Below, piece after piece: positions 8,172-17,027 of a DNA stretch of 64,000 nucleotides. Source of the DNA: Taibaiella lutea. GTDB taxonomy: Bacteria > Bacteroidota > Bacteroidia > Chitinophagales > Chitinophagaceae. Both the position numbers and the translations under genes were made by a program. The stretch lies in assembly GCF_008629695.1 (NCBI RefSeq), contig NZ_VWSH01000003.1, positions 681,688 to 745,687 on the forward strand, given 5' to 3'. Below the pieces are notes generated by a model. It searched no databases and was not told the origin of the DNA. It saw only the letters and a program-made list of their open reading frames with translations. Every line of letters begins with the position of its first letter. Within the stretch, counting starts at the first letter, position 1.

Positions 8172-9137
8172 CTATAAGTTAAGCAGCACACTCTGTATGG
8201 CGCTTACAGATTGTTGCATTGCAGGATTTGTCGTAATAGAAATATTGTTGCTTACCGTAATGTTTTCTTTCAGGTCAAAATAGTAAGCATTGTTCCTTGC
8301 GCTCAATACCACCACTTTAATATTGGTGCCGACAGGCAGGAAGTAACTTGGATAACCTAAGCTGAAGGTGCTTGTTGCTGCATCATAATGCGACAAGCCG
8401 GTTACCATATTCAGGTCAGGAAAAATAATGAAAACCCGCGTGTTCGCAACATTATAAGAGGAATCAGGCAATGTCACCTTTACATCAGACTTCGGATCCG
8501 GAGAAGAAATAAAATGATCGCAATTTATCCAGTTAAAATTGAGGCAGGAATCAAATGCATAATAGAAAGTAGGGTTGCTCAAGGAATCTTTCGTTGCACG
8601 GGGAACGGTATTGCTTGAATCGCTTGACCATATAGTTCCACTCAAAGGATCTGTGGAGGCGATGCCGTTAAAAAGCGCCATAGACTGCTCATTGGCGCCC
8701 GGCTGTTTAAAAGAAATGCTGTAATTGTTTGCAAATACTTCATGGTTGTTTACTTTGGCTGTTATATTTACGCAACCGCCACTGCCAAGCAATTCATGCG
8801 AATCTGTTTCTGTCGTTACATTGTTCAGCAACATTTGTCCGGGCGTGTAAGCCTCTGTCAAAGTAATATCAACCGTACCGGAAGTTATTATATTTCCTGA
8901 AGCGTCTTTAAATGATTGCGGATTGAACCTGATAATAGTACCCCTTGCGCCGGTGATGCTTTGCCAGGAGCCCGCGTTGACTGTAAATCCCTGTGGCGTT
9001 TCCTTTAATGACTGGTACAAAGAAGCAATAGACTTGTTTTCATTGGCCGGAGCAGGATCTTTATCATCGCTGCAGGCGCCAAAGCCGATAGCCATTGCCA
9101 ATATCATTAATGGCGTCATTAGTTTTCTCATCATCAT
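8172..9137 (-). CDS. Putative lipoprotein of unknown function
   Basis: A 321-residue protein if started at the ATG run at 9137. This gives a signal sequence (MMMRKLMTPLMILAMAIGFGAC) with a lipobox-like FGAC and then a charged SDDKDPAP stretch, as in Bacteroidota lipoproteins. The open frame extends 35 codons further upstream, but those residues do not look like a protein start. The mature part is beta-rich, with NPQSFKDASGNIITSGTVDITLTEAY, a motif also seen in carboxypeptidase-regulatory-like surface proteins. Function unknown; likely outer-membrane-associated. Confidence 0.72.
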   Translation of the reverse strand: MMMRKLMTPLMILAMAIGFGACSDDKDPAPANENKSIASLYQSLKETPQGFTVNAGSWQSITGARGTIIRFNPQSFKDASGNIITSGTVDITLTEAYTPGQMLLNNVTTETDSHELLGSGGCVNITAKVNNHEVFANNYSISFKQPGANEQSMALFNGIASTDPLSGTIWSSDSSNTVPRATKDSLSNPTFYYAFDSCLNFNWINCDHFISSPDPKSDVKVTLPDSSYNVANTRVFIIFPDLNMVTGLSHYDAATSTFSLGYPSYFLPVGTNIKVVVLSARNNAYYFDLKENITVSNNISITTNPAMQQSVSAIQSVLLNL

Positions 9138-9371
9138 AATGTTTGTTTTATCAGTTGTTATCAATTGGTTCCTAAGCGGTATGAAAATCTGAAAGCCTTG
9201 CCTGAAGCGGCATACGGGTTCAGCAAAGAAATAAAGACGCAAATAAAAGCAGAAACCTTGGTTTCTGCTTCCCTATAAATTCCTAAAGTACTGTTACATG
9301 AATGTGAAGGTGCAATTGTTGTAATATAACGTTACACCCTTTATCAGCGAATTTCCCAGGATGAATAGTTG

Positions 9372-10151
9372 TTAGAAAAACAACCCAATCCTCAACGCAA
9401 AATTATTTAACCTTGTATTGGCATCCTGAAAGGGCAGGTCATAAGCCATATCATATTTGCCGGGATTGGTTGCATCAGGTGCAAAGCCATTATTAAAAAA
9501 GATACCACCATAAGCAGCCAGTTTTTGATTCAAAGGATATTCCAAGCCTGCCCCGATGTTCATCGAAAACATTACAGGTGCAATGGCAAGCGTACCTTTT
9601 ATTTTTTCATTGTTGCCCGTTGCTGTTTTTTTGTTTCCCATATCATCTGTATAATCAACCGTATAAGTTCCTTTTTTAGCAATATTGAATCCGGTTGTAA
9701 TACCTAACTGACCAAAGAAACGGAACCCGGCAATGATATCCGTACGTAATTTTAAGGCTGCGGGTACTTCAAGATAGTTAAGCCTGTAATTAAAATCACT
9801 GTGCGTCACTACCTTGGTTGTTGCCGTTCCCTGGTAATCCGAAATAATTTTTCCTCCGGTCATATTTACCTGCAGCCCCGTTACGATAGCATAATTATCT
9901 GCAAATCTGTACTCGGCCATTACCCCGTAGGTAAAGCCTATTTTGCTTCCGTTGCTTTTAGGAGCATAGGAGCCATCTCCGGTTTTTGCCGTGGTGGGTT
10001 TCATCCAGGACATGGTCGGTGCAACATATACACCAAAACGGATTTGTTTGGAATCAATATCCGAAGAACCGGAAACCGATGTCGTTTGGGCAAATACAAA
10101 ATTGCCAGATAATAGTAATACTGATGTTGTTAAGCGTTTTACGTATTTCAT
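9372..10151 (-). CDS. Outer membrane beta-barrel protein (PorT-like)
   Basis: A 259-residue protein started at ATG 10151, giving a signal peptide (MKYVKRLTTSVLLLSGNFVFAQ). The frame is open a further 63 codons but that part is unlike protein. The mature chain shows alternating beta-strand segments (FRFFGQLGITTGF, MFSMNIGAGLEYPL, LRIGLFF) and ends in Phe, the usual C-terminal mark of outer-membrane barrels. It resembles the outer membrane beta-barrel domain family of Bacteroidota. Substrate or role unknown. It is divergent from dihydroorotase across about 130 bases. Confidence 0.78.
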   Translation of the reverse strand: MKYVKRLTTSVLLLSGNFVFAQTTSVSGSSDIDSKQIRFGVYVAPTMSWMKPTTAKTGDGSYAPKSNGSKIGFTYGVMAEYRFADNYAIVTGLQVNMTGGKIISDYQGTATTKVVTHSDFNYRLNYLEVPAALKLRTDIIAGFRFFGQLGITTGFNIAKKGTYTVDYTDDMGNKKTATGNNEKIKGTLAIAPVMFSMNIGAGLEYPLNQKLAAYGGIFFNNGFAPDATNPGKYDMAYDLPFQDANTRLNNFALRIGLFF

Positions 10152-10217
10152 AAAATTCAATTTTTGGTTAAAACATTTTCTTACTATTATACTATCAAAA
10201 ATCGGGCCAAAAATGCA

Positions 10218-10248
10218 ATTGTTTAGAAAATTCCTAACCCTACCTTTG
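10218..10248 (+). promoter_or_regulatory. Promoter ATTG-N19-TACCTTTG
   Basis: A -33-like ATTG (10218-10221), 19 bases, then TACCTTTG (10241-10248). It fits the Bacteroidota housekeeping promoter and drives dihydroorotase, whose ATG is 33 bases further on. Confidence 0.7.
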
Positions 10249-10280
10249 CAGGAATCTCCAATAATTAAAAAATTAAGCAC

Positions 10281-11615
10281 ATGCAGCAACCCATATTGAT
10301 TAAGAATGCAACACTTGTAAATGAAGGAAAACAATGGCAATCAGACGTTCTTATCAAGGCCGGAAGAATTGAGAAAATTGCAAGTGGAATTGAGACTAAT
10401 GAAAATTGCATTGAAATTAATGCCGAAGGAAAATACCTTATTCCCGGAGTAATAGACGATCAGGTGCATTTCAGGGAACCGGGATTGACGCATAAAGCAA
10501 CTATAGGTTCTGAAGCAAGGGCTGCTGTGGCCGGAGGCACCACCTCTTTTATGGAAATGCCCAACACCAATCCTCCTGCAACGACACAGGAATTGCTGGA
10601 ACAAAAGTATAGCCGTGCCGCGGAAACATCTGTAGCTAACTATTCTTTTTTTATGGGCGTAGCGAATGATAATGTGGAAGAAGTACTGAAAACCAATGCA
10701 AAGAAAAAGGACGTTTGCGGCATAAAAATTTTTATGGGAAGCAGTACCGGCAATATGCTGGTAGATAATTATGTTACGCTCAATACCATTTTCTCCGAAA
10801 CAGAAATGCTGATTGCAACCCATTGCGAGGACGAAAGAATCATTAAAGCCAATAAAGAGAAATATGCCGATGCCGACAACGCTTCTTACCATCCGCTGAT
10901 ACGCAATGAGGAAGCCTGTTTTGAATCTTCCTTTTCTGCGGTTCAGCTAGCAAAGCAGCATGATACGCGCCTGCACATCCTTCACATTTCTACAGAACGC
11001 GAACTGCAGTTGTTTACCAATATGTTTCCTTTAAAAGATAAACGTATTACTAACGAAGTATGCGTGCACCACCTGCATTTTACGGCTGATGATTATGCTG
11101 CGTTAGGCACATTGATTCAGTGTAATCCTGCCATCAAAGCGCCGCATCATAAAGAGGCCCTCTGGAAAGCGTTGCTCGACGACAGATTGGATATTATTGC
11201 AACAGATCATGCACCGCATACCTGGGAAGAAAAACAACAGCCTTATGGAAAAGCGCCCTCCGGCCTTCCATTGGTACAACATTCTTTAATGATGATGCTG
11301 GATTACGTAAAAGAAGGCCGCATTACAATTGAAAAAGTGATTGAAAAAATGTGCCATGCACCCGCTCAATGTTTTAATATTGAAGAGCGCGGTTATTTGC
11401 GCGAAGGCTATTGGGCCGACATGGTTTTAATAGATCCGAATGAAACTTACACTGTTGCTAAAAGTAATATTCTTTACAAATGCGGCTGGTCGCCTCTGGA
11501 AGGAAAAACTTTCCCCATGAGTATTTCAAAAACAATTGTCAGCGGACATATTGCTTATTCAGATGGAAAAGTAAATGATAGTGTAATGGGTAAAAGATTG
11601 CGGTTTAAAGATTAA
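10281..11615 (+). CDS. pyrC: Dihydroorotase
   Basis: A 444-residue amidohydrolase of pyrimidine synthesis, interconverting carbamoyl-aspartate and dihydroorotate. Motifs: VHFREPGLTHKA (metal and substrate site), GIKIFMGSSTGNM (Lys likely carboxylated, bridging the metals), IATHCEDE, LHILHISTERE, and IIATDHAPHTWEEK (catalytic Asp). The usual first His of HxH is Gln here (DDQVHFREPG); I recall this as common in Bacteroidota dihydroorotases, so the protein is probably active. Length is normal for the type I group. It has its own promoter and terminator, so it is a single-gene unit. Confidence 0.92.
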   Translation: MQQPILIKNATLVNEGKQWQSDVLIKAGRIEKIASGIETNENCIEINAEGKYLIPGVIDDQVHFREPGLTHKATIGSEARAAVAGGTTSFMEMPNTNPPATTQELLEQKYSRAAETSVANYSFFMGVANDNVEEVLKTNAKKKDVCGIKIFMGSSTGNMLVDNYVTLNTIFSETEMLIATHCEDERIIKANKEKYADADNASYHPLIRNEEACFESSFSAVQLAKQHDTRLHILHISTERELQLFTNMFPLKDKRITNEVCVHHLHFTADDYAALGTLIQCNPAIKAPHHKEALWKALLDDRLDIIATDHAPHTWEEKQQPYGKAPSGLPLVQHSLMMMLDYVKEGRITIEKVIEKMCHAPAQCFNIEERGYLREGYWADMVLIDPNETYTVAKSNILYKCGWSPLEGKTFPMSISKTIVSGHIAYSDGKVNDSVMGKRLRFKD

Positions 11616-11639
11616 CTGCGATCTCTGATTTTATAAATA

Positions 11640-11674
11640 AAAGGCTCAAAGCAAATAATTGCTTTGAGCCTTTT
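11640..11674 (+). terminator. Rho-independent terminator
   Basis: A 15-bp stem AAAGGCTCAAAGCAA/TTGCTTTGAGCCTTT with an ATAA loop, 25 bases after dihydroorotase. The rest of the gap up to 11872 is AT-rich with nothing recognised. Confidence 0.88.
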
Positions 11675-11872
11675 GCTTTGAGAGAAATATTCAATTATTC
11701 TATTCTTTATTATGATTATGATAGCTTTTTATTTTATACCTATTAACATTATTTATCATTTTTTCTAATAATAAATCAAAAATTAGTGTTTTCACCAAGC
11801 GTAAATTAGTGGTTATGATTATGTTAAAACAATACACGCGATGTAGTTTTGAATTAACTAAACTATTTTTTT

Positions 11873-14038
11873 ATGAAAACACTCATTTTTTACATCCGAC
11901 CAATACTCACATTTACAATGTGCGTTATTTTCTTAATCTGCTGTTTCAGCATTAACAATACAGCCGCACAAACTATCAGATCTTATGCAACGAGACAAGC
12001 TGTAAAAATATCCTCCGGAGGTGGCGTTTCGAATGCGTCTATGGCAACTGACGGAGATCCGGCAACACATTCTTCACTCAACCAATCCATCTACATAGGC
12101 CTTGACAACCGGTATGTGGAGCAAATCCTGGACTTTAATCCTAATCCGGCATCTGTTTCAACTTACGCCACTATGATTTCGGCCAATACACCTATTACAG
12201 TAAAAGTCGAAATGCCGTCAACGATATTAGGATTAATGAATAAAATTGAAATTCAGGCAATAACAGGTTTGCAGCAATCCGGCGGCTCCTGGATTTATAC
12301 AAATGTCGGCACCGCAGTTTCAGGCAACAATCTGTTATCATTACTTTCAGGAAACGGGTCAAATGAAATAACCATCACGCCGAACGTGGCTTTTCAAGGC
12401 ATCCGCGTCAGGGTATCGGCTACCGCACTTCTTGCCAACAGCGCAGGTGTTTATCATGCATATGTAAAGGTTCCTGCAACAGGTAATACTCTTTGTAACG
12501 ACAGGATAGATGTTATGTCGGGTATAATGCCTGTTACAATATTGGGGGTTTTAAGCACAACCGCCAGCGTCAGCAATCCCTGGGCTGCAGTTGATAATGA
12601 CATGAGCACCTATGCGGAACTCAAAACAGGAATAGATGTTTTGAATGAAGTGTACCATACAACTATGTTTAATACCGTTTCCAAAATCGGAGATACCCTT
12701 CAGCTTGCATTGCAGGATATAAGCGGAAACTTACTTACGGTCGGTGCTTTAACAGGTTTTACAATCAGGCTTTATAACGGCGAAACCCTGGCTCAAACCA
12801 TAACCAATAATCCAGCAATCTTAAGCCTGAGACTCTTGAACCCTGTCGGGAACATTATGCAGATGAGCGCTGTTCCTACTGTCGCTTTTGATAAAGCCGA
12901 AATCATGGTAGGTGGTGTTGCAAATGCTTTTTCAGGCATCCGGATTTACGAGATGGACAGAAAAAATGCAGGCGTTTTGCTTACATCTTCCCAAAAGAAT
13001 ATTTACGTGTACGCAGGTCAAACTTATACCTTGAATGCAACGGCAATTGCAACGGGCGATAATGTTGTGTTTTATGATGCTCCTGTAAATGGAAATGTAA
13101 TGTCTGCAGGACCAACAACTACTACCGAAGCCCAAAGCGGAACAATGCTCTCTTTTTATACAGGCACTACCCGTAACGGCTGTCTTGAATCCTCAGAACG
13201 GAAAACTATAAATATCCACATCATTGGTTTCACAAGGCACTTCCCTGATACGGCTTATTTGGGTCAGCCTTATAACAGTGATATTATTGTTAGCGATACG
13301 AATAGCTTGCCTTTGCCTTCTGACTTTCAATACACAACAACTTCACAACTTCCGGAAGGACTTTCCTTAAATCCCCAGACAGGAGTAATTACGGGAATGC
13401 TTACTTCTATGACATCTGTGCCGCCAATAATTGTGAATATTTTCGATTCCGCCAATAATTTGCCGGTCGGCACATTTAGTTATCCATTCATATTGTCAGT
13501 AGGTATTCCACTTGGTATTGATAACATACTGACCTGTAAAACTGACGGAAACGAAGTGTTGCTCCAATGGAGTGCCGACTCTGACAAAGAACATATGGAT
13601 TTCATTATTGAAAGAAGCATGGACGCAAAAAAATTCAATACAACAGGAGTTGTAAAAAGCAATTACGGATTTGGAACCGTTAGAACGGAATACAGCTTCA
13701 CAGATAAGCAACCTGATAATGGAATCAACTATTATCGTTTAAAACAAACCGAAAAGAATGGGAAAGTACATTACAGCAACCTGGTTTCAGCCTTTATAAA
13801 CACTAAACAATCTGTTTCTATCTACCCCAATCCGGTGAATACGATTTTAAATATCCGGACAGAAAACACATCGGCTGTTTATATCTATAATGCAGCGGGG
13901 CAACTGGTTCTGACAAAAACAATTGACGGTCAAAATAATACCGGTATTGACGTCAGCCATCTTGCCAACGGAATATATTCTTTGAGAATAGGGGATGAAA
14001 ATGAAATTCTGATTAAAAATTTCATCATAAGTCATTAA
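11873..14038 (+). CDS. Large secreted protein with T9SS type A sorting domain
   Basis: A 721-residue protein with an N-terminal signal peptide (TFTMCVIFLICCFSINNTAAQ). Two long beta-rich segments follow (about 40-340), then an Ig-like He_PIG-type repeat near residues 455-545 (LPEGLSLNPQTGVITGML), a fibronectin-like segment (VLLQWSADSDKEHMDFIIERS) and a C-terminal sorting domain (SIYPNPVNTILNIRTE .. IYNAAGQLV .. LANGIYSLRI). Family knowledge: the C-terminal domain directs transport by the type IX system and surface anchoring. Probably an adhesin-like or surface-layer protein; no catalytic domain is visible. Confidence 0.85.
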   Translation: MKTLIFYIRPILTFTMCVIFLICCFSINNTAAQTIRSYATRQAVKISSGGGVSNASMATDGDPATHSSLNQSIYIGLDNRYVEQILDFNPNPASVSTYATMISANTPITVKVEMPSTILGLMNKIEIQAITGLQQSGGSWIYTNVGTAVSGNNLLSLLSGNGSNEITITPNVAFQGIRVRVSATALLANSAGVYHAYVKVPATGNTLCNDRIDVMSGIMPVTILGVLSTTASVSNPWAAVDNDMSTYAELKTGIDVLNEVYHTTMFNTVSKIGDTLQLALQDISGNLLTVGALTGFTIRLYNGETLAQTITNNPAILSLRLLNPVGNIMQMSAVPTVAFDKAEIMVGGVANAFSGIRIYEMDRKNAGVLLTSSQKNIYVYAGQTYTLNATAIATGDNVVFYDAPVNGNVMSAGPTTTTEAQSGTMLSFYTGTTRNGCLESSERKTINIHIIGFTRHFPDTAYLGQPYNSDIIVSDTNSLPLPSDFQYTTTSQLPEGLSLNPQTGVITGMLTSMTSVPPIIVNIFDSANNLPVGTFSYPFILSVGIPLGIDNILTCKTDGNEVLLQWSADSDKEHMDFIIERSMDAKKFNTTGVVKSNYGFGTVRTEYSFTDKQPDNGINYYRLKQTEKNGKVHYSNLVSAFINTKQSVSIYPNPVNTILNIRTENTSAVYIYNAAGQLVLTKTIDGQNNTGIDVSHLANGIYSLRIGDENEILIKNFIISH

Positions 14039-14054
14039 AATTAATTTAACCAAA

Positions 14055-14096
14055 CAGAAAACCCGAATCGTTACTGATCCGGGTTTTCTGATTTTA
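14055..14096. terminator. Bidirectional terminator between convergent genes
   Basis: The stem CAGAAAACCCG/CGGGTTTTCTG is extended by GATC pairing with one mismatch (14055-14069 with 14076-14090). It lies between the T9SS protein gene and the convergent helicase gene; the A and T tracts within the arms suit both directions. Confidence 0.8.
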
Positions 14097-15422
14097 TTTC
14101 GCCACTTCCACCTTTGCTTTCTTTCCCTTTATCCTTTCTTCCTTTACAAGGTGTAAAGCATGATTCACCTTCGTTTTTCTTACTGCTACAAAAGAGAAGA
14201 AATCTTTTACCTCAATCAATCCGATATCTTCTTTTTTCAATTCTGCTTTATTGGTAAGAAACCCTACGATGTCAATCTTGTTTACTTTGTCTTTCTTGCC
14301 ATGCGGTAAATACAAGGTTGTCCATTTCGGCTTTTCAGGAACTTCGTAAGTGCCAAGTTCCAGTTTTATTTCTTCAATATCTTCTTTAATATATTCCGGC
14401 ATTTTCTCGTCCGGCGAAAGAATAAGAATGGCCGTTCCGCTTGCCTCCATCCTTGCCGTACGTCCGTTACGGTGCGTATAGACATCTTCAGTCAATGGCA
14501 AATGATAATGAATAATATAGCGGATGTTCGGAATGTCCAGCCCGCGGGCTGCAAGGTCTGTGGTTACGAGAATATTGGTAGTACCATTTCTGAATTTACA
14601 AAGTGCACTGTCTCTGTCCCTTTGTTCCATGGCTCCGTGATAAAACTCATTGGTAACGCCCTTTTCCCAAAGCAAATGACTGGTGCGTTCCACAGACTCG
14701 CGATGATTGCAGAAAATAATAGTGGAACGATTACCCAAATAACAAACAAGGTTGAACAACACATTCAACTTATCTTTATCATCCGATATCACCTTCCTGA
14801 TAGCAAGGCTATTATTCAGCTTATCTTCTTCAGAAAGAAAATTTAAAGTCGTTTCATTTTCCAGACCTACAAATTCAGGAATCGACACCGCATCTGTAGC
14901 CGAAGTCAGGATTCTCTTTTCCAATGCCGGCAATGCTTCTATTATTTCAGACATTTCATCCTGGAAACCTAATTCCAGCGATTTATCGAACTCATCCAGC
15001 ACCAAAGTTTTAATGGCTTTAGTCTTAATATTTTCGCGGCGGATATGATCTGCAATCCTGCCGGGCGTTCCCACAATCAAAGCCGGTGGCTGAATCAAGT
15101 TGTTTTCTTCAATCTCACGTTTGTGGCCGCCATAGCAGCAAGTCACTTTATGGCCCGTTCCTAATTGTTTAAAAACTTTTTCAATTTGCATCGCCAGCTC
15201 CCTGGAGGGAACAACGATTAAAGCCTGTGTATCCTTGCTTTCATTATCTATTGTATTGAGTATAGGTAGCAGGAAAGCAAGTGTTTTTCCGGAACCCGTT
15301 GCTGACAACAGCACCACATTCGTGTTTTCTTCGTTCGTTGTAATGGAAGCTTCCTGCATTTCATTCAGGGCTTCAATATTGAGGTTGGCCAGAATCTGGT
15401 CCAGGTCATAATTTGGTTGCAT
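14094..15422 (-). CDS. dbpA: DEAD-box RNA helicase, DbpA-like
   Basis: A 442-residue ATP-dependent RNA helicase started at ATG 15422 (MQPNYDLDQILANLNIEALN). An in-frame ATG at 15443 lies upstream of the likely promoter. Motifs: Q-motif region, ATGSGKT (Walker A), PSRELAMQ, TPGRIADHI, DEFD (DEAD-box variant), TSAT, RGLDIP, HRNGRTAR. The C-terminal about 75 residues (KIDIVGFLTNKAELKKEDIG .. VKDFFSFVAV) are the DbpA RNA-binding domain. That domain in E. coli DbpA binds 23S rRNA hairpin 92, so a role in large-subunit assembly is likely. Confidence 0.88.
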   Translation of the reverse strand: MQPNYDLDQILANLNIEALNEMQEASITTNEENTNVVLLSATGSGKTLAFLLPILNTIDNESKDTQALIVVPSRELAMQIEKVFKQLGTGHKVTCCYGGHKREIEENNLIQPPALIVGTPGRIADHIRRENIKTKAIKTLVLDEFDKSLELGFQDEMSEIIEALPALEKRILTSATDAVSIPEFVGLENETTLNFLSEEDKLNNSLAIRKVISDDKDKLNVLFNLVCYLGNRSTIIFCNHRESVERTSHLLWEKGVTNEFYHGAMEQRDRDSALCKFRNGTTNILVTTDLAARGLDIPNIRYIIHYHLPLTEDVYTHRNGRTARMEASGTAILILSPDEKMPEYIKEDIEEIKLELGTYEVPEKPKWTTLYLPHGKKDKVNKIDIVGFLTNKAELKKEDIGLIEVKDFFSFVAVRKTKVNHALHLVKEERIKGKKAKVEVAK

Positions 15423-15427
15423 TGGCG

Positions 15428-15435
15428 CAAAAGTA
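15428..15435 (-). promoter_or_regulatory. -7 promoter element (TACTTTTG), almost leaderless start
   Basis: The minus strand reads TACTTTTG, ending 5 bases before the ATG at 15422. If it is the real -7 box, the mRNA would start at or very near the start codon, and the ATG at 15443 could not be used. Confidence 0.5.
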
Positions 15436-15571
15436 CGAAACATTCACCGCCCCATATTGGAAAAAGAATTGCAGTATGGTAAAACAGTCCGGCAACAACC
15501 TTTTAATCCTCTTTATGTTTGATTACATTTGTATTTGCTGATAATGAAGTCCTTAAATATTCTCTTATAAT

Positions 15572-16321
15572 ATGGAAAGCACAAAAGACCTAAAACTTGC
15601 TGTATTGATTGATGCAGACAATGTTCCTTATTCCAACATAAAAGGAATGCTTGCAGAAATTGCTAAGTACGGCACGCCTACTTTTAAGAGAATTTACGGC
15701 GACTGGACCAAGCCTACTTTATCGGGCTGGAAAACCGTATTGCTGGAATCTGCCATCACACCTATTCAGCAATATGCTTATACTTCCGGAAAAAATGCTA
15801 CGGATTCTGCTTTGATTATTGATGCAATGGATATTCTTTATACCGGAAATGTGGATGGATTCTGTATTATTTCAAGCGACAGCGATTTTACAAGATTAGC
15901 CACCAGGCTGCGTGAAGCAGGCAAACAGGTTTTTGGCATGGGCGAAAGGAAAACGCCGAAATCTTTTATAGCAGCTTGTAACAAATTCATTTATATAGAA
16001 ATCCTGCAGAAGGAAGTTCCGGTTGTAGAAGAAGTGGTCAAACCGGTGAAACGCGCTAAAAAAGCAAAAAAGCAGGACGATGAATTTACAAGCTTGCACA
16101 AGCTGATTACAGGCTCTATCTCTGATCTTGCCGAGGAAGACGGTTGGGTTTTTCTGGGAGTTCTGGGCAATCTTATTTTAAAGAAGCAGCCCGATTTCGA
16201 TTCCAGAAATTTCGGCCATAAAAAGCTATTGGACCTCATTAAAACCATTCCGGGCATAGAAATTGAGGAGCGCCCCTCCGGGAAGAACAACATATCTCAT
16301 TTTTATGTAAAGAATAAATAA
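15572..16321 (+). CDS. NYN-domain nuclease-like protein with OST-HTH/LOTUS domain (LabA family)
   Basis: A 249-residue protein. The N-terminal NYN domain (about 7-150) has the PIN-like acidic residues: LIDADNVPY (Asp14, Asp16), TDSALIIDAMD and ISSDSDFTRLA. A Lys-rich linker (KRAKKAKKQDD) leads to a C-terminal OST-HTH/LOTUS domain (about 170-247, LHKLITGSISDLAEEDGWVFLGVLG). Known relatives are predicted RNases or RNA-binding regulators; the LOTUS domain binds RNA. A TACATTTG element at 15524-15531 is a candidate promoter. Single-gene unit. Confidence 0.85.
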   Translation: MESTKDLKLAVLIDADNVPYSNIKGMLAEIAKYGTPTFKRIYGDWTKPTLSGWKTVLLESAITPIQQYAYTSGKNATDSALIIDAMDILYTGNVDGFCIISSDSDFTRLATRLREAGKQVFGMGERKTPKSFIAACNKFIYIEILQKEVPVVEEVVKPVKRAKKAKKQDDEFTSLHKLITGSISDLAEEDGWVFLGVLGNLILKKQPDFDSRNFGHKKLLDLIKTIPGIEIEERPSGKNNISHFYVKNK

Positions 16322-16444
16322 AAGCGGCGGCCGAGATACATATTAAAGTAATTTTTCTCTCTTTATTTTAAACAAAACCCATGTTTTGGCATTAATATTA
16401 TGACCAAATATTTTTTATTCCCTCTTCATTTATCATAAAAATCC

Positions 16445-16786
16445 ATGTTAGCCCGCGAAGAAAAATATATTTACGACTGGGAGACGACTCGGGGAAAAGG
16501 AAAATGGCAATATATATTGCTGAATACATTTGTATGGGCTACTTTGCTTACGGTAATCATTAAGCTTTTTAAGATTGTATTAAGCACCAAATTCAGTATA
16601 CAGTCTTTTTCACAAACATTTCTCAATACATCTTTTCTGTTCTTCTGGCTAAAGTTTGTGGGAGGCGTTTTCCTTTATTCTTTATTAATGTGGCATCTTT
16701 CTTATAAAAAGTACAAAGAACTTAAACAAAAGCAGATAGCTCAGATATTGGAAAAAGCAGATGCGCTGGTTGAAAACATGATATAA
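16445..16786 (+). CDS. Small two-helix membrane protein, unknown
   Basis: A 113-residue protein. Charged N-terminus (MLAREEKYIYDWETTRGKGKW), first membrane helix near 23-45 (YILLNTFVWATLLTVIIKLF), second near 65-85 (FFWLKFVGGVFLYSLLMWHL), then a Lys-rich coiled-coil-like tail. I do not recognise the family. It lies between the NYN protein and pheS, all on the plus strand, without a visible terminator. Codon pattern and start context look normal. Confidence 0.6.
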   Translation: MLAREEKYIYDWETTRGKGKWQYILLNTFVWATLLTVIIKLFKIVLSTKFSIQSFSQTFLNTSFLFFWLKFVGGVFLYSLLMWHLSYKKYKELKQKQIAQILEKADALVENMI

Positions 16787-16989
16787 TACGCGTAATCAGC
16801 ATTACCGGATTCTGTCCCTTATCGGCAGGCATTTTATTTGCAATAATTTTTGGTACGCTGTCAGGAAAAAATTATTGTTTCCATACAGCTTTTTAGCTGC
16901 TTTGCCATAATCTGTTCTGTTTTTCCGCTACAAAATCAGTCATTTCACAGGGAGTACGCTTATTTGCTCCTTATAATTTTAGGGCAAGG

Positions 16990-17020
16990 TTTCCTTTCTC
17001 CTTCCGGAAACTTATCTTTG
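16990..17020 (+). promoter_or_regulatory. Promoter TTTC-N19-TATCTTTG for pheS
   Basis: TTTC (16990-16993), exactly 19 bases, then TATCTTTG (17013-17020). The pheS ATG begins only 7 bases after the -7 box, so the transcript would be leaderless or nearly so. Confidence 0.65.
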
Positions 17021-17027
17021 CAAGCTT

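Noticed and set aside
10341-10892. 183-codon minus-strand ORF opposite dihydroorotase
   Set aside because: Antisense shadow of a well-recognised gene; Phe/Cys/Ile-rich composition typical of such shadows.
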